A DNA stretch of 64,000 nt from Actinomadura mexicana (GCF_900188105.1 NZ_FZNP01000001.1:310001-374000), one strand, 5' to 3'; shown: positions 42,145 to 51,418, counted from the stretch's first letter. Numbers and translations are program-made. The notes: generated by a model not told the origin, from the letters alone.

Positions 42145-43316
42145 GCCCGCCCGCGGCCCGCGAGGCGCTGCCCTTCCGGGAGTTCATCCTCAAGATCCAC
42201 AGCCGCTGCAACCTGGCCTGCGACTACTGCTACGTCTACGAGATGGGCGACCAGAGCTGGCGCGACCGTCCGGTCACGATGCCGCCCGAGGTGGTGGACG
42301 CCGCCGCCCGGCGCATCGGAGACCACGTCCGCGCGCACGCGCTTCCCTCGGTCGACGTCGTGTTGCACGGGGGCGAACCGCTGCTGGCCGCGCCGCCCCT
42401 GATCGAGCGGGTCGTCCGGTCCGTGCGCGCCGAAGGCGTGTCCGCGTCGTTCTTCGTGCAGACGAACGGCACCCGCCTGACCGGGGCCCGCCTCGCCCAG
42501 CTCGACCGGCTCGGCGTCCGGATCGGTGTGAGCATGGACGGCGACGCCGACGCCCAGGACAGGCACCGCCGTCTGCCGGACGGCCGGGGAAGCCACGCCT
42601 CGGTGTCGGCCGCGCTGCACCCCTTGTCCACCGGCCCGTACCGGCACCTGTTCTCGGGCATCCTCTGCACGATCGACCTCCGCAACGACCCGGTCGCGAC
42701 CTACGAGGCGCTGCTGCGCCACCGCCCGCCCCGCGTGGACTTCCTCCTCCCCCACGGGAACTGGTCGGCGCCTCCCCCGGGACGCGCCGAGGGGTCGCCC
42801 GCCACGCCGTACGCCGACTGGCTCATCGAGATCTTCGACCGCTGGTACGGCGCGGCGGAGCCGCCCGCGGACGTCCGGACGTTCAGCGACCTGCTCACCC
42901 TGCTGCTCGGCGGAGTCGTCGGCAGTGAGGGCCTCGGGCTCGCCCCCGTACGGTACGCCGTCATCGAGACCGACGGCGCGATCGAGCATTCCGACCTGCT
43001 CAAACCGATGACCGCCGCGTCCGCCGGCACCGGCCTGAACGTCCTGCGCGACTCCCTGGACGCGGCGCGCGCCCTGCCGGCCGCCGTCGAGCGCCAGCTC
43101 GGCGCGGCGGCCCTGTGCGAGCGGTGCCGGGCCTGCCGGTTCGTCGCCGTGTGCGGGGCGGGCCTCCAGGTCCACCGCTACCGGCACGGGACGGGCTTCG
43201 ACAACCCCACGGTCTACTGCCCGGACATGATCCGCCTCATCGAGCACGTGCGCGGCCGCGTGGCCGAAGACGTGGCGGCCGCGGCCCGCCCCTCCGAGCG
43301 CGGCGGCGCGGCCTGA
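42141..43316 (+). CDS. fxsB: FxsB-type radical SAM/SPASM cyclophane maturase
   Basis: The 391-residue enzyme has the radical SAM cluster motif CNLACDYC (Cys23, Cys27, Cys30) and a C-terminal SPASM region with Cys326, Cys329, Cys332 and Cys338 (CERCRACRFVAVCGAG), followed by YCPDM. Enzymes of this group join an aromatic side chain to a neighbouring beta-carbon to form three-residue cyclophanes in FxSxx peptides. ATG 42141 is fixed by overlap with the HExxH stop. The substrate is most likely the 56-residue peptide encoded at 30887, although it lies 11 kb away in the same locus. Confidence 0.92.
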   Translation: MSPPAAREALPFREFILKIHSRCNLACDYCYVYEMGDQSWRDRPVTMPPEVVDAAARRIGDHVRAHALPSVDVVLHGGEPLLAAPPLIERVVRSVRAEGVSASFFVQTNGTRLTGARLAQLDRLGVRIGVSMDGDADAQDRHRRLPDGRGSHASVSAALHPLSTGPYRHLFSGILCTIDLRNDPVATYEALLRHRPPRVDFLLPHGNWSAPPPGRAEGSPATPYADWLIEIFDRWYGAAEPPADVRTFSDLLTLLLGGVVGSEGLGLAPVRYAVIETDGAIEHSDLLKPMTAASAGTGLNVLRDSLDAARALPAAVERQLGAAALCERCRACRFVAVCGAGLQVHRYRHGTGFDNPTVYCPDMIRLIEHVRGRVAEDVAAAARPSERGGAA

Positions 43317-43439
43317 CGGGCGTCTCCGGTTCCTCTAATTTAGTCCGACATTGACCCGCCTTTTGACTGTATGGCTGTTTCAGGTCACGCCCCGTGAGCA
43401 TCATCCGCACGTCAGCCGACGCAGGGCATGGGGGGCATC

Positions 43440-43922
43440 GTGAGTCAGGACGACAGGCGAGGAGCCGAGCAGGCCGCGGTCGGGACCAGGCGCAAGCGGG
43501 GCGCCGACGGGGGGTCGAGCGAACTCGTCACGTCCGGCGGCAGCACCAGGATCGCCGACGACGTCGTGGCGAAGATCGCCACGATGGCCGCACGGCAGGT
43601 CGGCGGCGTGCACGAGATGGGCGCGGGCATGTCCCGGACGCTCGGGACGGTTCGGGAGCGGCTGCCGGGCGTGACGGCCGACAGCACGCAGGGCGTGGCC
43701 GTACAGGTCGGTGAGCGCCAGGCGGCCGTCGACATCGATCTCGTCGTGGAGTACGGGCTGTCCATTCCGGACCTGGCCGCCGCCGTGCGCACCAACGTGG
43801 TCAACGAGATCGAGCACATGTGCGGCCTGGAGGTCGTCGAGGTGAACATCACCGTGGACGACGTGCACGTGGCCGACGAGCAGCCGCCGGAGCCGCGGCC
43901 CGAGGAGTCCCGAGTTCGATGA
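43440..43922 (+). CDS. Asp23/Gls24-family envelope stress response protein
   Basis: About 160 residues. The conserved central block RIADDVVAKIATMAARQVGGV and the beta segment VDIDLVVEYGLSIPDLAAAV, ending in VEVNITVDDVHV, define the Asp23/Gls24 (DUF322) family. These proteins coat the inner face of the membrane through an AmaP anchor and are linked to alkaline or cell-wall stress. GTG 43440 with GGGGGG ahead is preferred; ATG 43428 in frame adds four residues. It heads a six-gene coupled operon. Confidence 0.9.
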   Translation: MSQDDRRGAEQAAVGTRRKRGADGGSSELVTSGGSTRIADDVVAKIATMAARQVGGVHEMGAGMSRTLGTVRERLPGVTADSTQGVAVQVGERQAAVDIDLVVEYGLSIPDLAAAVRTNVVNEIEHMCGLEVVEVNITVDDVHVADEQPPEPRPEESRVR

Positions 43923-44443
43923 TCTCCTGGACCGACGTGGTGGGCGCGGCCCACCAGCCCCGGCCCGCCCCGGCCGGCGGGCCGGACCCGGCCCGCGGCA
44001 GGGGGCCGGCCGGGCCGGAGTTCCTCGCCGGGGGAGCGCGGCCGGGGGTCCTGCCGGGCGGGGCACCCTCCGGAGGGACCGGCACGGCGGCCGCCCGGCC
44101 GAGCGCGGCGCCCGGCCGGCGGGAGCCGCTCGCCGAACTGGCGGAGCGGGTCGGCGAGATCGCCTTGACGTGCCCGGACGTGCTGGGACTGACGGCGGGT
44201 CCGCGCGGCTGGATCGCGACCTACCGCGCCGGCCCCCCCTACGTGGGCGTCGTGGTGCACGACGCGGTGATCGAGGTGGGGGTGGTCGTCCGGTACGGCC
44301 GGCCCTTCGCCGAGATCGCCGAGCAGGTGCGGCGTCTGGTGCGCCCGCTGGCCGGCCGGCGGACGGTGGACGTGATGATCGGGGACGTGGTGATCGGGGA
44401 CGCGGCCGGTGACGGCGAGGGCCCCGCCGAGCCGAGAGGGTGA
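43919..44443 (+). CDS. Asp23-operon hypothetical protein
   Basis: The 174-residue protein has a Gly/Pro-rich N-terminal 60 residues, then a compact alpha/beta part (ELAERVGEIALTCPDVLGLT, VGVVVHDAVIEVGVVVRYG, PFAEIAEQVRRLVRPL) whose strand-helix order resembles a divergent Asp23 domain. ATG 43919 overlaps the previous stop as ATGA. It is probably a second Asp23-like subunit; function unknown. Confidence 0.72.
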   Translation: MISWTDVVGAAHQPRPAPAGGPDPARGRGPAGPEFLAGGARPGVLPGGAPSGGTGTAAARPSAAPGRREPLAELAERVGEIALTCPDVLGLTAGPRGWIATYRAGPPYVGVVVHDAVIEVGVVVRYGRPFAEIAEQVRRLVRPLAGRRTVDVMIGDVVIGDAAGDGEGPAEPRG

Positions 44444-44652
44444 TCAGAATGGACATGAGAGTGCCGTGGCCCGTGATCGGCCTGGTCGTCGGGCTGGCAC
44501 TGGGGTTCGCCGGAGCGTTCGGCGGCGCCGGCGCGTTCTTCCTCGTCCTGTTCCTCGGCGCGCTCGGCTTCGTGATCGGCCGTGTCATCGAGGGCAGCCT
44601 CGACCTCGGGCAGATCTTCTCGACGGGCCGCACGGGGCGGCGTCCGCGATGA
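44440..44652 (+). CDS. Small membrane protein (DUF2273-like)
   Basis: The 70-residue protein is almost entirely two hydrophobic segments (VIGLVVGLALGFAGAF, GAFFLVLFLGALGFVIG) with a short basic tail. Small proteins of this kind accompany Asp23/AmaP genes. The GTG at 44440 overlaps the preceding stop as GTGA; an ATG three codons later is an alternative start. Confidence 0.72.
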   Translation: MIRMDMRVPWPVIGLVVGLALGFAGAFGGAGAFFLVLFLGALGFVIGRVIEGSLDLGQIFSTGRTGRRPR

Positions 44653-45002
44653 CGAGCGCCGAGCGGGGCAGGACGACGATCCGTGAGCGGAGCGTCGCGC
44701 GCATCGTCGCCGAGGCCGCGCAGGACGTCGAGGCGTCCGGCGGGCTCGGCCGGACCCTGGTCGGCGTGCCGATCCCCGGGCGGGGTCCCGCCCGCACGGA
44801 GGTGCGGGTGCACGGCGACCTCGTCACGGCCAAGGTGGCGCTGTCGGTGGCCTACCCGATGCCGGTCCGCGCGGTCGCCCGCGAAGTGCGCCAGAGGGTG
44901 CGCGAGCGGGTGGCGGAGTTGACCGGTCTCACCGTCGGGCAGGTGGACGTCGAGGTGGCCGAACTGGGACGGCCCGCCACGGGCGAGAGGACCGTGCTGT
45001 GA
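44649..45002 (+). CDS. Asp23/Gls24-like protein
   Basis: The 117-residue protein has an N-terminal helix (SVARIVAEAAQDV), a strand pair (TEVRVHGDLVTAKVALSVAYPMPV), and a closing helix and strand (VREVRQRV-like, VGQVDVEVAEL). This is the compact order of an Asp23 domain. ATG 44649 overlaps the small membrane gene stop as ATGA. Part of the same coupled operon. Confidence 0.75.
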   Translation: MTSAERGRTTIRERSVARIVAEAAQDVEASGGLGRTLVGVPIPGRGPARTEVRVHGDLVTAKVALSVAYPMPVRAVAREVRQRVRERVAELTGLTVGQVDVEVAELGRPATGERTVL

Positions 45003-45607
45003 CCGCGCAGGCCGGGGCGCGGGCCGCCACGGAGCCGAGCACGCGGAGGGCCGACGCCCGGAAGGCCGACCGGGCGGCCAGGCACACGTTCCGCTCGCAG
45101 CGGATGCTGCCGGCCCTCGCCGCCGCGCTGCTGATGACGGCGGCCGGCGTGCTGGCGGCGATCGAGGTGATCTCGGCGGCCGTGGACCGCCCGGCGCACG
45201 TCTTCCCCTACGGGTGGGTGCGGGACCGGAACTGGGACGGGGTGGACGCCCGCGCGATCTTCGCTGCCCTGGCACTGATCGGCGTCTGGTTCGTGCTGGC
45301 CGCCGTACTGCCGGGCAAGTCCCGGATCGTCCCGCTGCACGGGCGAGATCCGAGCCTGATGATGGGCGTGAGCAGGCGGGGGCTCAAGCGCACCGTCGCC
45401 GCCGCGGCCGAAGGCGCGCCGGGGGTGTCGGGGGTCAGCAGGGTCCGGCTGGGCCGCCGGCGGGTGCGGGTGGTCGCGCGGACGCCCATGCGCGAGCCCG
45501 CGGGCCTGGACACGGGGATCACCGAGGCGGTGCGCGACCGGCTCGACCGGCTCCGGCCGGTGCCCGCCCGCTCCGTCATGGTGCGAATGAAGCACCGGGA
45601 GGACTGA
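44999..45607 (+). CDS. DUF6286-like membrane protein of the Asp23 operon
   Basis: The 202-residue protein has two hydrophobic helices (LPALAAALLMTAAGVLAAIE and AIFAALALIGVWFVLAAVLPG) and a C-terminal soluble alpha/beta part (VSGVSRVRLGRRRVRVVART). This matches the two-helix plus soluble domain layout I associate with DUF6286 proteins next to Asp23/AmaP genes. GTG 44999 overlaps the preceding stop as GTGA. Likely a membrane partner of the Asp23 proteins. Confidence 0.75.
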   Translation: MTAQAGARAATEPSTRRADARKADRAARHTFRSQRMLPALAAALLMTAAGVLAAIEVISAAVDRPAHVFPYGWVRDRNWDGVDARAIFAALALIGVWFVLAAVLPGKSRIVPLHGRDPSLMMGVSRRGLKRTVAAAAEGAPGVSGVSRVRLGRRRVRVVARTPMREPAGLDTGITEAVRDRLDRLRPVPARSVMVRMKHRED

Positions 45608-45608
45608 C

Positions 45609-46187
45609 ATGGACCGCCGCCACGCGCACATCAACCGCACCGGCCTCCTCGTTCTCGGCGTGATCCTGTTCGCCGCCGGGGGCGCCGGCCTCGCACGCGG
45701 CTTCGGCGCCTTCGGGGACGCCCGGGCCTCGGGCCCCGTGCTCACCGGGGAGGCGCGCCGCTTCGCCGACGGCCACGGCTGGTTCTGGCCGGCCGTCGCC
45801 GCCGTGGCCGTCGTCCTGGCGCTGCTGGGACTGTCCTGGATGCTCGCGCAACTCCGGTCGAGCCGGTTGCGGGGTCTCTCACTGGAGCCGGACGTCCAGG
45901 CCGGCGCGACGCGGGTGGAGGCCAAGGCCATCACGGACGCGCTGGAAGCCGAGATCGGCGAGTACCCGGGCGTGCGCAGGGTGCGGGCCCTGCTGATCCG
46001 CTCGTCCGGCGGGGCAGGACTGCGGCTGAGCATCGCCTACGGGCAGGAGGCGGACCCCGCCGAACTGCGGCGCCGCATCCAGGACGAGGCCGTCCCGCGC
46101 CTCTGCGCCGCCCTCGAACGCGAGTCGATTCCCACTGTGGTGCGGCTGCGGCTGACACCCCGAGAGCAGCCCGCCACCGTTGTCTGA
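45609..46187 (+). CDS. amaP: Alkaline shock response membrane anchor protein, AmaP-like
   Basis: The 192-residue protein has an N-terminal helix (GLLVLGVILFAAGGAGLARG), a second helix (WPAVAAVAVVLALLGLSWML) and a C-terminal domain of alternating strands and helices that parallels the Asp23 fold (AITDALEAEIGEYPGV, LRLSIAYGQEADP). In Staphylococcus AmaP recruits Asp23 to the membrane. It is the last of six genes, after a one-base gap. It is convergent with the LAL regulator. Confidence 0.82.
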   Translation: MDRRHAHINRTGLLVLGVILFAAGGAGLARGFGAFGDARASGPVLTGEARRFADGHGWFWPAVAAVAVVLALLGLSWMLAQLRSSRLRGLSLEPDVQAGATRVEAKAITDALEAEIGEYPGVRRVRALLIRSSGGAGLRLSIAYGQEADPAELRRRIQDEAVPRLCAALERESIPTVVRLRLTPREQPATVV

Positions 46188-46253
46188 CCCCGGCGCCTCA
46201 CCCGGCGGCCGCGCCGCGGAACGGCCGACGCGTGCTCCGGTGAACGCGCCGCG

Positions 46254-49142
46254 TCAGGGCGGGGCGTCCAAGAGGCCGGACTCGCGGGCCTTGGCGGCGG
46301 CCTGGGTCCGGGACGCGGCGCCGAGCTTGGTGAGGATCCTGGTCACGTGGGTGGCGACGGTGTTGGCGGAGATGAAGAGCTCGGCGGCGATCTGCTGGTT
46401 CGTCCGCCCGCCCGCGAGGGGGCGCAGGACGTCGAGTTCGCGGGGGGTCAGGCCGAAGGCGGGGTCGGACGCGCCGCTCTCGGTGGCGGTGAGGCGCCCG
46501 CGGGCCGCGAGGTCGTCGATGCGCGCCAGCAGTGGTGCGGCGCCCAGGTCGGCGGCGACGGCGCGTGCCTCGCACAGCCGGGACCGGGCGCCGGGACGGT
46601 TGCCCGACGCGAGCGCCGCGGCCGCCGCCTCCACCAGTACCACGGCGGTCTCGTGGCGGTTGCCGAGGTCGCGCCAGGCCGCGGCCGCCCCGTCCCAGAC
46701 GGGCAGTCCGCCGCCCTCCGTCAGCGCGCGGAAGGTGAGCCGGAAGGCGTCGATCACCGGGGTGGTGGTGCGCACCGTGCCGAGCATGCGGTCGAGGGCC
46801 GCGAGCCGGTCCGCGGTCTCGGCCGCGACCCGCCGGTTCCGCGGCGCGGCCGCACGCCGGGCCCGCTGCACGCGCGCGCCGAGCACCGCGAGCCGCGCCG
46901 TCTCCTGCGGCGGCCAGGTCTCCGGTGCCGTCGCCAGATGCTCGCCCACGATCAGGTCCGCCGTGTCGGGGTCGTCCTGGTCGATCGAGCGGGTGAGGCG
47001 CAGCAGTGCCAGCCAGGACTTCGCCTCCGCCGCGCCGACCGTGTGCACGGCGAACTCGGTGACCTGGCGCAGGAGCGTCCCGCCCAGCTCGGTATGACCG
47101 CGCCGGTGCGCGATGTCCGCGGCGATCAGGCGCAGGTACGCGGCGTACAGCGGGGGCGGCGCCAGGGCGAGGGCGTCCTCGACGACGCGCAGGGCCTCGT
47201 CCCAGCGCCCCAGCAGCAGCAGCGGGACGCCGCGGGCGTTGGCGAGCATGCTGCCGCGGGACCGGGCCTGGCCGAGCCGTTCGGCGGCCGACTGCCCGGT
47301 GCGGGCCAGTTCGACCGCCTCCTCGTACCGCCCGGCGTCGCCCAGGAAGGTCGACTCCCACTGGAAGGTGGTCAGGAACGTGTGCGCGTCGCCGGCCGCG
47401 TCGGCGGCGCGGCGGGCCTCGGCGAAGGCGCCGCCCGCCCGGTCCAGTTCACCGTCGGTGCCGTGGAGCGCGCCCAGCACCAGCAGCGCGGGCGCGCGCA
47501 GGGCGTCGTCGCCGAGCCGGTCGGCGAGGTCCAGGGCCTGCGCGGCGTGGCGCCGGCAGTCGTCGAGGTCGAACGCCATGAACTCCACGAACGCCAGGGC
47601 GGACAGCAGCCGGCCGCGCAGCTCCTCCGAGGCCCCGGGCGGTGCCAGCGCGACCGCCCGCCGCAGGTCGTCGCGTCCCCCGCCGTCGATGCGGCTCTGC
47701 AACCGGCCGCGCAGGCCGAGCAGCCGGGCCGCCCGCTCCGGCTCGGCCGCCGGGTCCAGCTCGTCCAGCGCCGCGGTGCCGTACGCCACGCCGGCGGCCG
47801 ACCTGCCCGCGTTGAACGCCGCCGTGGCCGCGCGCTCCAGCACGACCGCCCGGTCGGCGCCGATGGCGTCGACCGGCTCCGGCACCTTCGGCCAGTGCTC
47901 CAGGACCAGCTCCAGGAGGTGGAGCTGCTCGTCGTAGGCGTTCTGGCGCCCGGCGCGGCCGGCCGCGTGCCATGCGGCGGGCAGGGCCCGCTCGAACTCG
48001 CCCGCGGCGGTCCAGTGCTCGGCCAGGGCCGTACCGCCCGCGGCAGGGTCGCCGGGCGCGGCGCGGCCGGCGAGCGCGGCCGCGTACCGGGCGTGCATGC
48101 GCCGCCGCCGGGGCGGCGGCAGCGCTTCGTAGACCGCCTCGCGGAGGAGGTCGTGGCGGATCGCGTACCCGCCCTCCCGTGCCACCACCAGCTCCCGCCC
48201 GGTCAGGTCGCCGAGGGCGTCCCCGAGCCCGCGGCCCGGCCCGCCGGCGACCGCGCGGACGAGGTCGTCGTCCAGCTCGGCGCCCGCCACCGCCATGACC
48301 TCCAGCGCCTCGCGGGACGGGTCCGGCAGGTCGGTGACCCGGGCGAGCAGCAGCGCCCGCAGATCGCCCGGCGGCGTCTCGCCCGCGGAGCTCAGCGCCT
48401 CGACGAACAGCGGGTTCCCGCCGCTGCGCCGGTGGATCCGGGCGCTGCGCGCCGGGTCGGGAGGCCGTCCGTCCACGGCCGCCAGGAGGGCGGCGACGTG
48501 CCGGTGCTTAAGCGGGCCGAGGACGATGCGCGACACCGCGCCGCTGCGGCCCAGCTCGGCCAGCGTCCGCCAGTTCGGGTGCCCTGCGGCCAGTTCGCCG
48601 GTGCGGACGGTGCCGACCAGCAGCACGGCGGCGCCCGCCAGGTTGCGGGCCAGGTAGGCGAACAGCTCGCGGCTCGACGCGTCCGCCCAGTGGAGGTCCT
48701 CGACCAGCACGACGACGGGCCGCTCCTCCGCCGCCCGGCCCAGCAGCGACAGCATCTCCTCCAGCAGCCGGGCCGGCCCGTACCGCACGGGCGCCGGGCC
48801 GAGGTCCGGGAGCAGGTCGCCGAGCGCGGCCCCGCCCGGCGGAAGCAGCGCCGCCGCCCGGTCGCGGCCGAGGCGGCGCACCAGATCGCGCAGGACGGCG
48901 ACGAACGGTACGAACGGAGTGCCCTCCGAGCCGAGTTCCAGGCATCCCCCGGACAGCACCAGCGGATCGCCGGGCAGGCCCCCCACCGCCGTCGCGACCA
49001 GCCGCGACTTGCCGATGCCCGCTTCACCGGAGACCAGGACCGTCCGAGGGCTCCCCGCCCGGGAACTCTCGTAGGCCGCCCGCAGCACGGCGGTCTCGTC
49101 GTCCCGTCCGACCAGCACCGGGCTGACGACGGAACCGGTCAT
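46254..49142 (-). CDS. LAL-type LuxR-family transcriptional regulator with AAA ATPase domain
   Basis: The 962-residue protein has an N-terminal P-loop (GEAGIGKSR near residue 38) and Walker B (VVVLVEDLHWAD), a central tetratricopeptide-like helical region, and a C-terminal LuxR helix-turn-helix (TPRELDVLRPLAGGRTNQQIA onward). Large regulators of this type activate antibiotic or catabolic genes. ATG 49142 is preceded by GGAGGGG. It is divergent from two DHFR-like reductase genes, its most obvious targets. Confidence 0.92.
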   Translation of the reverse strand: MTGSVVSPVLVGRDDETAVLRAAYESSRAGSPRTVLVSGEAGIGKSRLVATAVGGLPGDPLVLSGGCLELGSEGTPFVPFVAVLRDLVRRLGRDRAAALLPPGGAALGDLLPDLGPAPVRYGPARLLEEMLSLLGRAAEERPVVVLVEDLHWADASSRELFAYLARNLAGAAVLLVGTVRTGELAAGHPNWRTLAELGRSGAVSRIVLGPLKHRHVAALLAAVDGRPPDPARSARIHRRSGGNPLFVEALSSAGETPPGDLRALLLARVTDLPDPSREALEVMAVAGAELDDDLVRAVAGGPGRGLGDALGDLTGRELVVAREGGYAIRHDLLREAVYEALPPPRRRRMHARYAAALAGRAAPGDPAAGGTALAEHWTAAGEFERALPAAWHAAGRAGRQNAYDEQLHLLELVLEHWPKVPEPVDAIGADRAVVLERAATAAFNAGRSAAGVAYGTAALDELDPAAEPERAARLLGLRGRLQSRIDGGGRDDLRRAVALAPPGASEELRGRLLSALAFVEFMAFDLDDCRRHAAQALDLADRLGDDALRAPALLVLGALHGTDGELDRAGGAFAEARRAADAAGDAHTFLTTFQWESTFLGDAGRYEEAVELARTGQSAAERLGQARSRGSMLANARGVPLLLLGRWDEALRVVEDALALAPPPLYAAYLRLIAADIAHRRGHTELGGTLLRQVTEFAVHTVGAAEAKSWLALLRLTRSIDQDDPDTADLIVGEHLATAPETWPPQETARLAVLGARVQRARRAAAPRNRRVAAETADRLAALDRMLGTVRTTTPVIDAFRLTFRALTEGGGLPVWDGAAAAWRDLGNRHETAVVLVEAAAAALASGNRPGARSRLCEARAVAADLGAAPLLARIDDLAARGRLTATESGASDPAFGLTPRELDVLRPLAGGRTNQQIAAELFISANTVATHVTRILTKLGAASRTQAAAKARESGLLDAPP

Positions 49143-49249
49143 CGCCCCTCCAAGCCCGGACCGGATGTCACCAACTCTGACGACGACAGCCTCCCATCCG
49201 TGCCGCCACTGTGGAGGGGTATTGACCACGACCGAAAAGGAACCGTCCG

Positions 49250-49852
49250 ATGACTGAACAGAACGCCCACCGCACCGTCACCGCCAACATCGCGCTGTCC
49301 CTGGACGGCCGCATCAACGGCCCCGGCGGCGAGTACGACATGAGCTGGATCGTCCCCCACGCCACCACGTCCGCGGCCCGCGACCACATGGTGATGGTTA
49401 CCGGCACGGCGACCACCGCCCTGCTCGGCCGCAAGAACTTCGAGGGCTTCGCCGGGTTCTGGCCCGCGGTCGCCGACGACGAGAGCGCCGACCCGCGGGA
49501 CCGGGAGTTCTCCCGGTGGCTCGACGCGGCCGAGAAGGTCGTCTTCTCCACCACGCTCAAGGAGGCCGTCTGGGACAACGCCCGCATCGCCGGCACCGAC
49601 CCCGTCACGGCGGTCAGGCGACTGCGCGAGCAGGAGGGCGGCGACATCATCGTCCTGGCCAGCGCCAGCGTGATCCGCAGCCTCCTCCAGGCGGGCGAGG
49701 TGGACCGGCTGAGCATCACCCTGTGCCCGGAACTCGTCGGCGGCGGCGCCCGGCTGTTCCCCGACGGCCCGTCCGCGTCGTGGACGCTGACCTCCAGCCA
49801 GGTCACCGCGAGCGGCGCGATCTGCCTCCTCTACGACCGGGCCGAGCGCTGA
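49250..49852 (+). CDS. Dihydrofolate reductase-family (RibD C-terminal-like) protein
   Basis: The 200-residue protein has the RibD/DHFR fold pattern: NIALSLDGRINGPGGEYD at the start, LGRKNFEGF, and a late LSITLCPELVGGGARLFPDG. These proteins bind NADPH and reduce small molecules; most have no known substrate and are not true folate enzymes. It follows the LAL regulator divergently and precedes a second DHFR-like gene by 43 bases. Confidence 0.87.
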   Translation: MTEQNAHRTVTANIALSLDGRINGPGGEYDMSWIVPHATTSAARDHMVMVTGTATTALLGRKNFEGFAGFWPAVADDESADPRDREFSRWLDAAEKVVFSTTLKEAVWDNARIAGTDPVTAVRRLREQEGGDIIVLASASVIRSLLQAGEVDRLSITLCPELVGGGARLFPDGPSASWTLTSSQVTASGAICLLYDRAER

Positions 49853-49895
49853 ACGCCTCGGACGGACCCGAAGCCACCATCAGCGAAGGACACAT

Positions 49896-50501
49896 ATGAG
49901 CAGGGTATTCAGCGCCCATGCCGTCTCGGTGGACGGCTACATCAGCGGCCGCACCCCCGACGGGCAGGAGGAACTCGGACGCGGTCTCGGTGACGCGCCG
50001 ACGCTCTTCGACTGGTACTTCGACGGGGACACCCCGAGCCGGGAGTTCGGCGGATTCAAGCTGAGCGAGGCGAGCGTCCGCTTCTTCGACGCCGCCGCGG
50101 CACGCGTCGGAGCGGTGGTGGCGGGGCGCGTCACCTTCGAGCACTCCGGGCGCTGGGGAGGCGGCGGCCCCCACCCGACGGCGCCGCTCTTCGTCCTCGG
50201 CCACGGCACGGTTCCCGGGATCGGCGAGCGGCAGACCCTCGTCACCGGCGGGATCGAGGACGCGGTCGCGGCGGCGCGCGAGGCCGCCGGCGACAAGGAC
50301 GTCGCCCTCATGGGCGGCGGGGTGCTGACCTCCGCGCTGGCGGCGGGCCTGGTCGACGAGGTGATCCTCCACCAGGTGCCCGTCCTGCTCGGCGGCGGTC
50401 ACGGCTTCTTCCGCGCGCTCCCCGAGCACGTGGACCTCCGGCTGCTGGAGGCCGTCCCGGCGCCCGGCGTGACCCACCTCCGCTACGAGGTGGTCCGATG
50501 A
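49896..50501 (+). CDS. Dihydrofolate reductase-family protein
   Basis: The 201-residue protein shows SVDGYISG near the N-terminus, [12 protein letters not shown], a glycine-rich [12 protein letters not shown] and [18 protein letters not shown], typical of the RibD-like DHFR family. It is a separate lineage from the preceding gene, judging by poor similarity. Its stop overlaps the epimerase start as ATGA. A redox role in detoxification or secondary metabolism is possible. Confidence 0.87.
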   Translation: MSRVFSAHAVSVDGYISGRTPDGQEELGRGLGDAPTLFDWYFDGDTPSREFGGFKLSEASVRFFDAAAARVGAVVAGRVTFEHSGRWGGGGPHPTAPLFVLGHGTVPGIGERQTLVTGGIEDAVAAAREAAGDKDVALMGGGVLTSALAAGLVDEVILHQVPVLLGGGHGFFRALPEHVDLRLLEAVPAPGVTHLRYEVVR

Positions 50502-51418
50502 TCCTCGTCACCGGAGGACTGGGCATGATCGGCGCCCACACCGCCCGCGCGCTCGCCGACCTCGGGCACGAGGTGGTCGTCACCTCGCACCGCCGGAGCG
50601 AGGTCCCGTCCTTCCTCGCCGGCCGGGTCACGGTGGAACGCCTCGACGTCACCGACCGGGACGCCTTCCTCGCCCTCGCCGACCGCCACGACATCGGCGA
50701 CATCGTCCACCTCGCCGGCAGCATCCCCGGCGAGGACCCGGTCCGCTACTTCCGCACGGACACGACCGGCCTGCTCAACGCGCTGGACGCCGCCCGCGCC
50801 TGGGGCGTCCGCAGGTTCGCCGTCGCGAGCAGCCTCGGCGCGTACGCCGGCCGCTCCGAGATCCCCTGGCGGGAGGAACTCGCGCTCCCCGCCACGGAAC
50901 TGCCGCACCTGATCGTCGCCTTCAAGAAGGCCGTGGAGCCGCTCACCACGCACGCCCTCCAGGGCAGCGGCGTCCAGCCGGTCGTACTCCGGATCGGGAC
51001 GATCTGGGGGCCGCTCGTCGATCCGGACTCCCCGTTCTTCCACGTCCCGCCGTACATCAACGCGGTGCTCCGCGGTGAGCGGCCGCCCCCGCTGCACGAC
51101 GGCGACGGGGGCGACTGCTGCTACGCACCGGACGCCGGGCGCGCGATCGCCCTCCTCATGACCGCGAGGACACTGGGGCACGACACCTACAACGTCTCCA
51201 GCGGCCGTCCGGTCGCCAACCGCGAGTTCGCGGACGCCCTGGAGGCGATCACGCCCGGCCTGCGGCTCGACCTCCTGCCCGGACGGCGGAACGGCCCCGG
51301 CGAGGACCCCTACCTCGACATCGGCCGGCTCACCCGCGACACGGGCTTCACGCCGGAGTTCGGCGCCGCCGCGGCGGTCGCCGACTACGTCGCCTGGCGC
51401 GCCGGCAACCCCCGCTGA
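50498..51418 (+). CDS. NAD-dependent epimerase/dehydratase
   Basis: The 306-residue extended SDR starts at once with the cofactor motif TGGLGMIG (residues 5-12). It continues with [14 protein letters not shown], an active-site region near [17 protein letters not shown] and later [11 protein letters not shown]. The usual YxxxK is not obvious: the lysine in AFKKAVEPL occupies the expected place without a clear Tyr, so catalysis may differ. ATGA overlap couples it to the DHFR-like gene. Substrate unknown. Confidence 0.83.
   Translation: MILVTGGLGMIGAHTARALADLGHEVVVTSHRRSEVPSFLAGRVTVERLDVTDRDAFLALADRHDIGDIVHLAGSIPGEDPVRYFRTDTTGLLNALDAARAWGVRRFAVASSLGAYAGRSEIPWREELALPATELPHLIVAFKKAVEPLTTHALQGSGVQPVVLRIGTIWGPLVDPDSPFFHVPPYINAVLRGERPPPLHDGDGGDCCYAPDAGRAIALLMTARTLGHDTYNVSSGRPVANREFADALEAITPGLRLDLLPGRRNGPGEDPYLDIGRLTRDTGFTPEFGAAAAVADYVAWRAGNPR

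Noticed and set aside
46347..49253. 968-codon open frame antisense to the LAL regulator
   Set aside because: Shadow of the real gene caused by high GC at third positions; composition is unlike a protein and the opposite strand has Walker and LuxR motifs.
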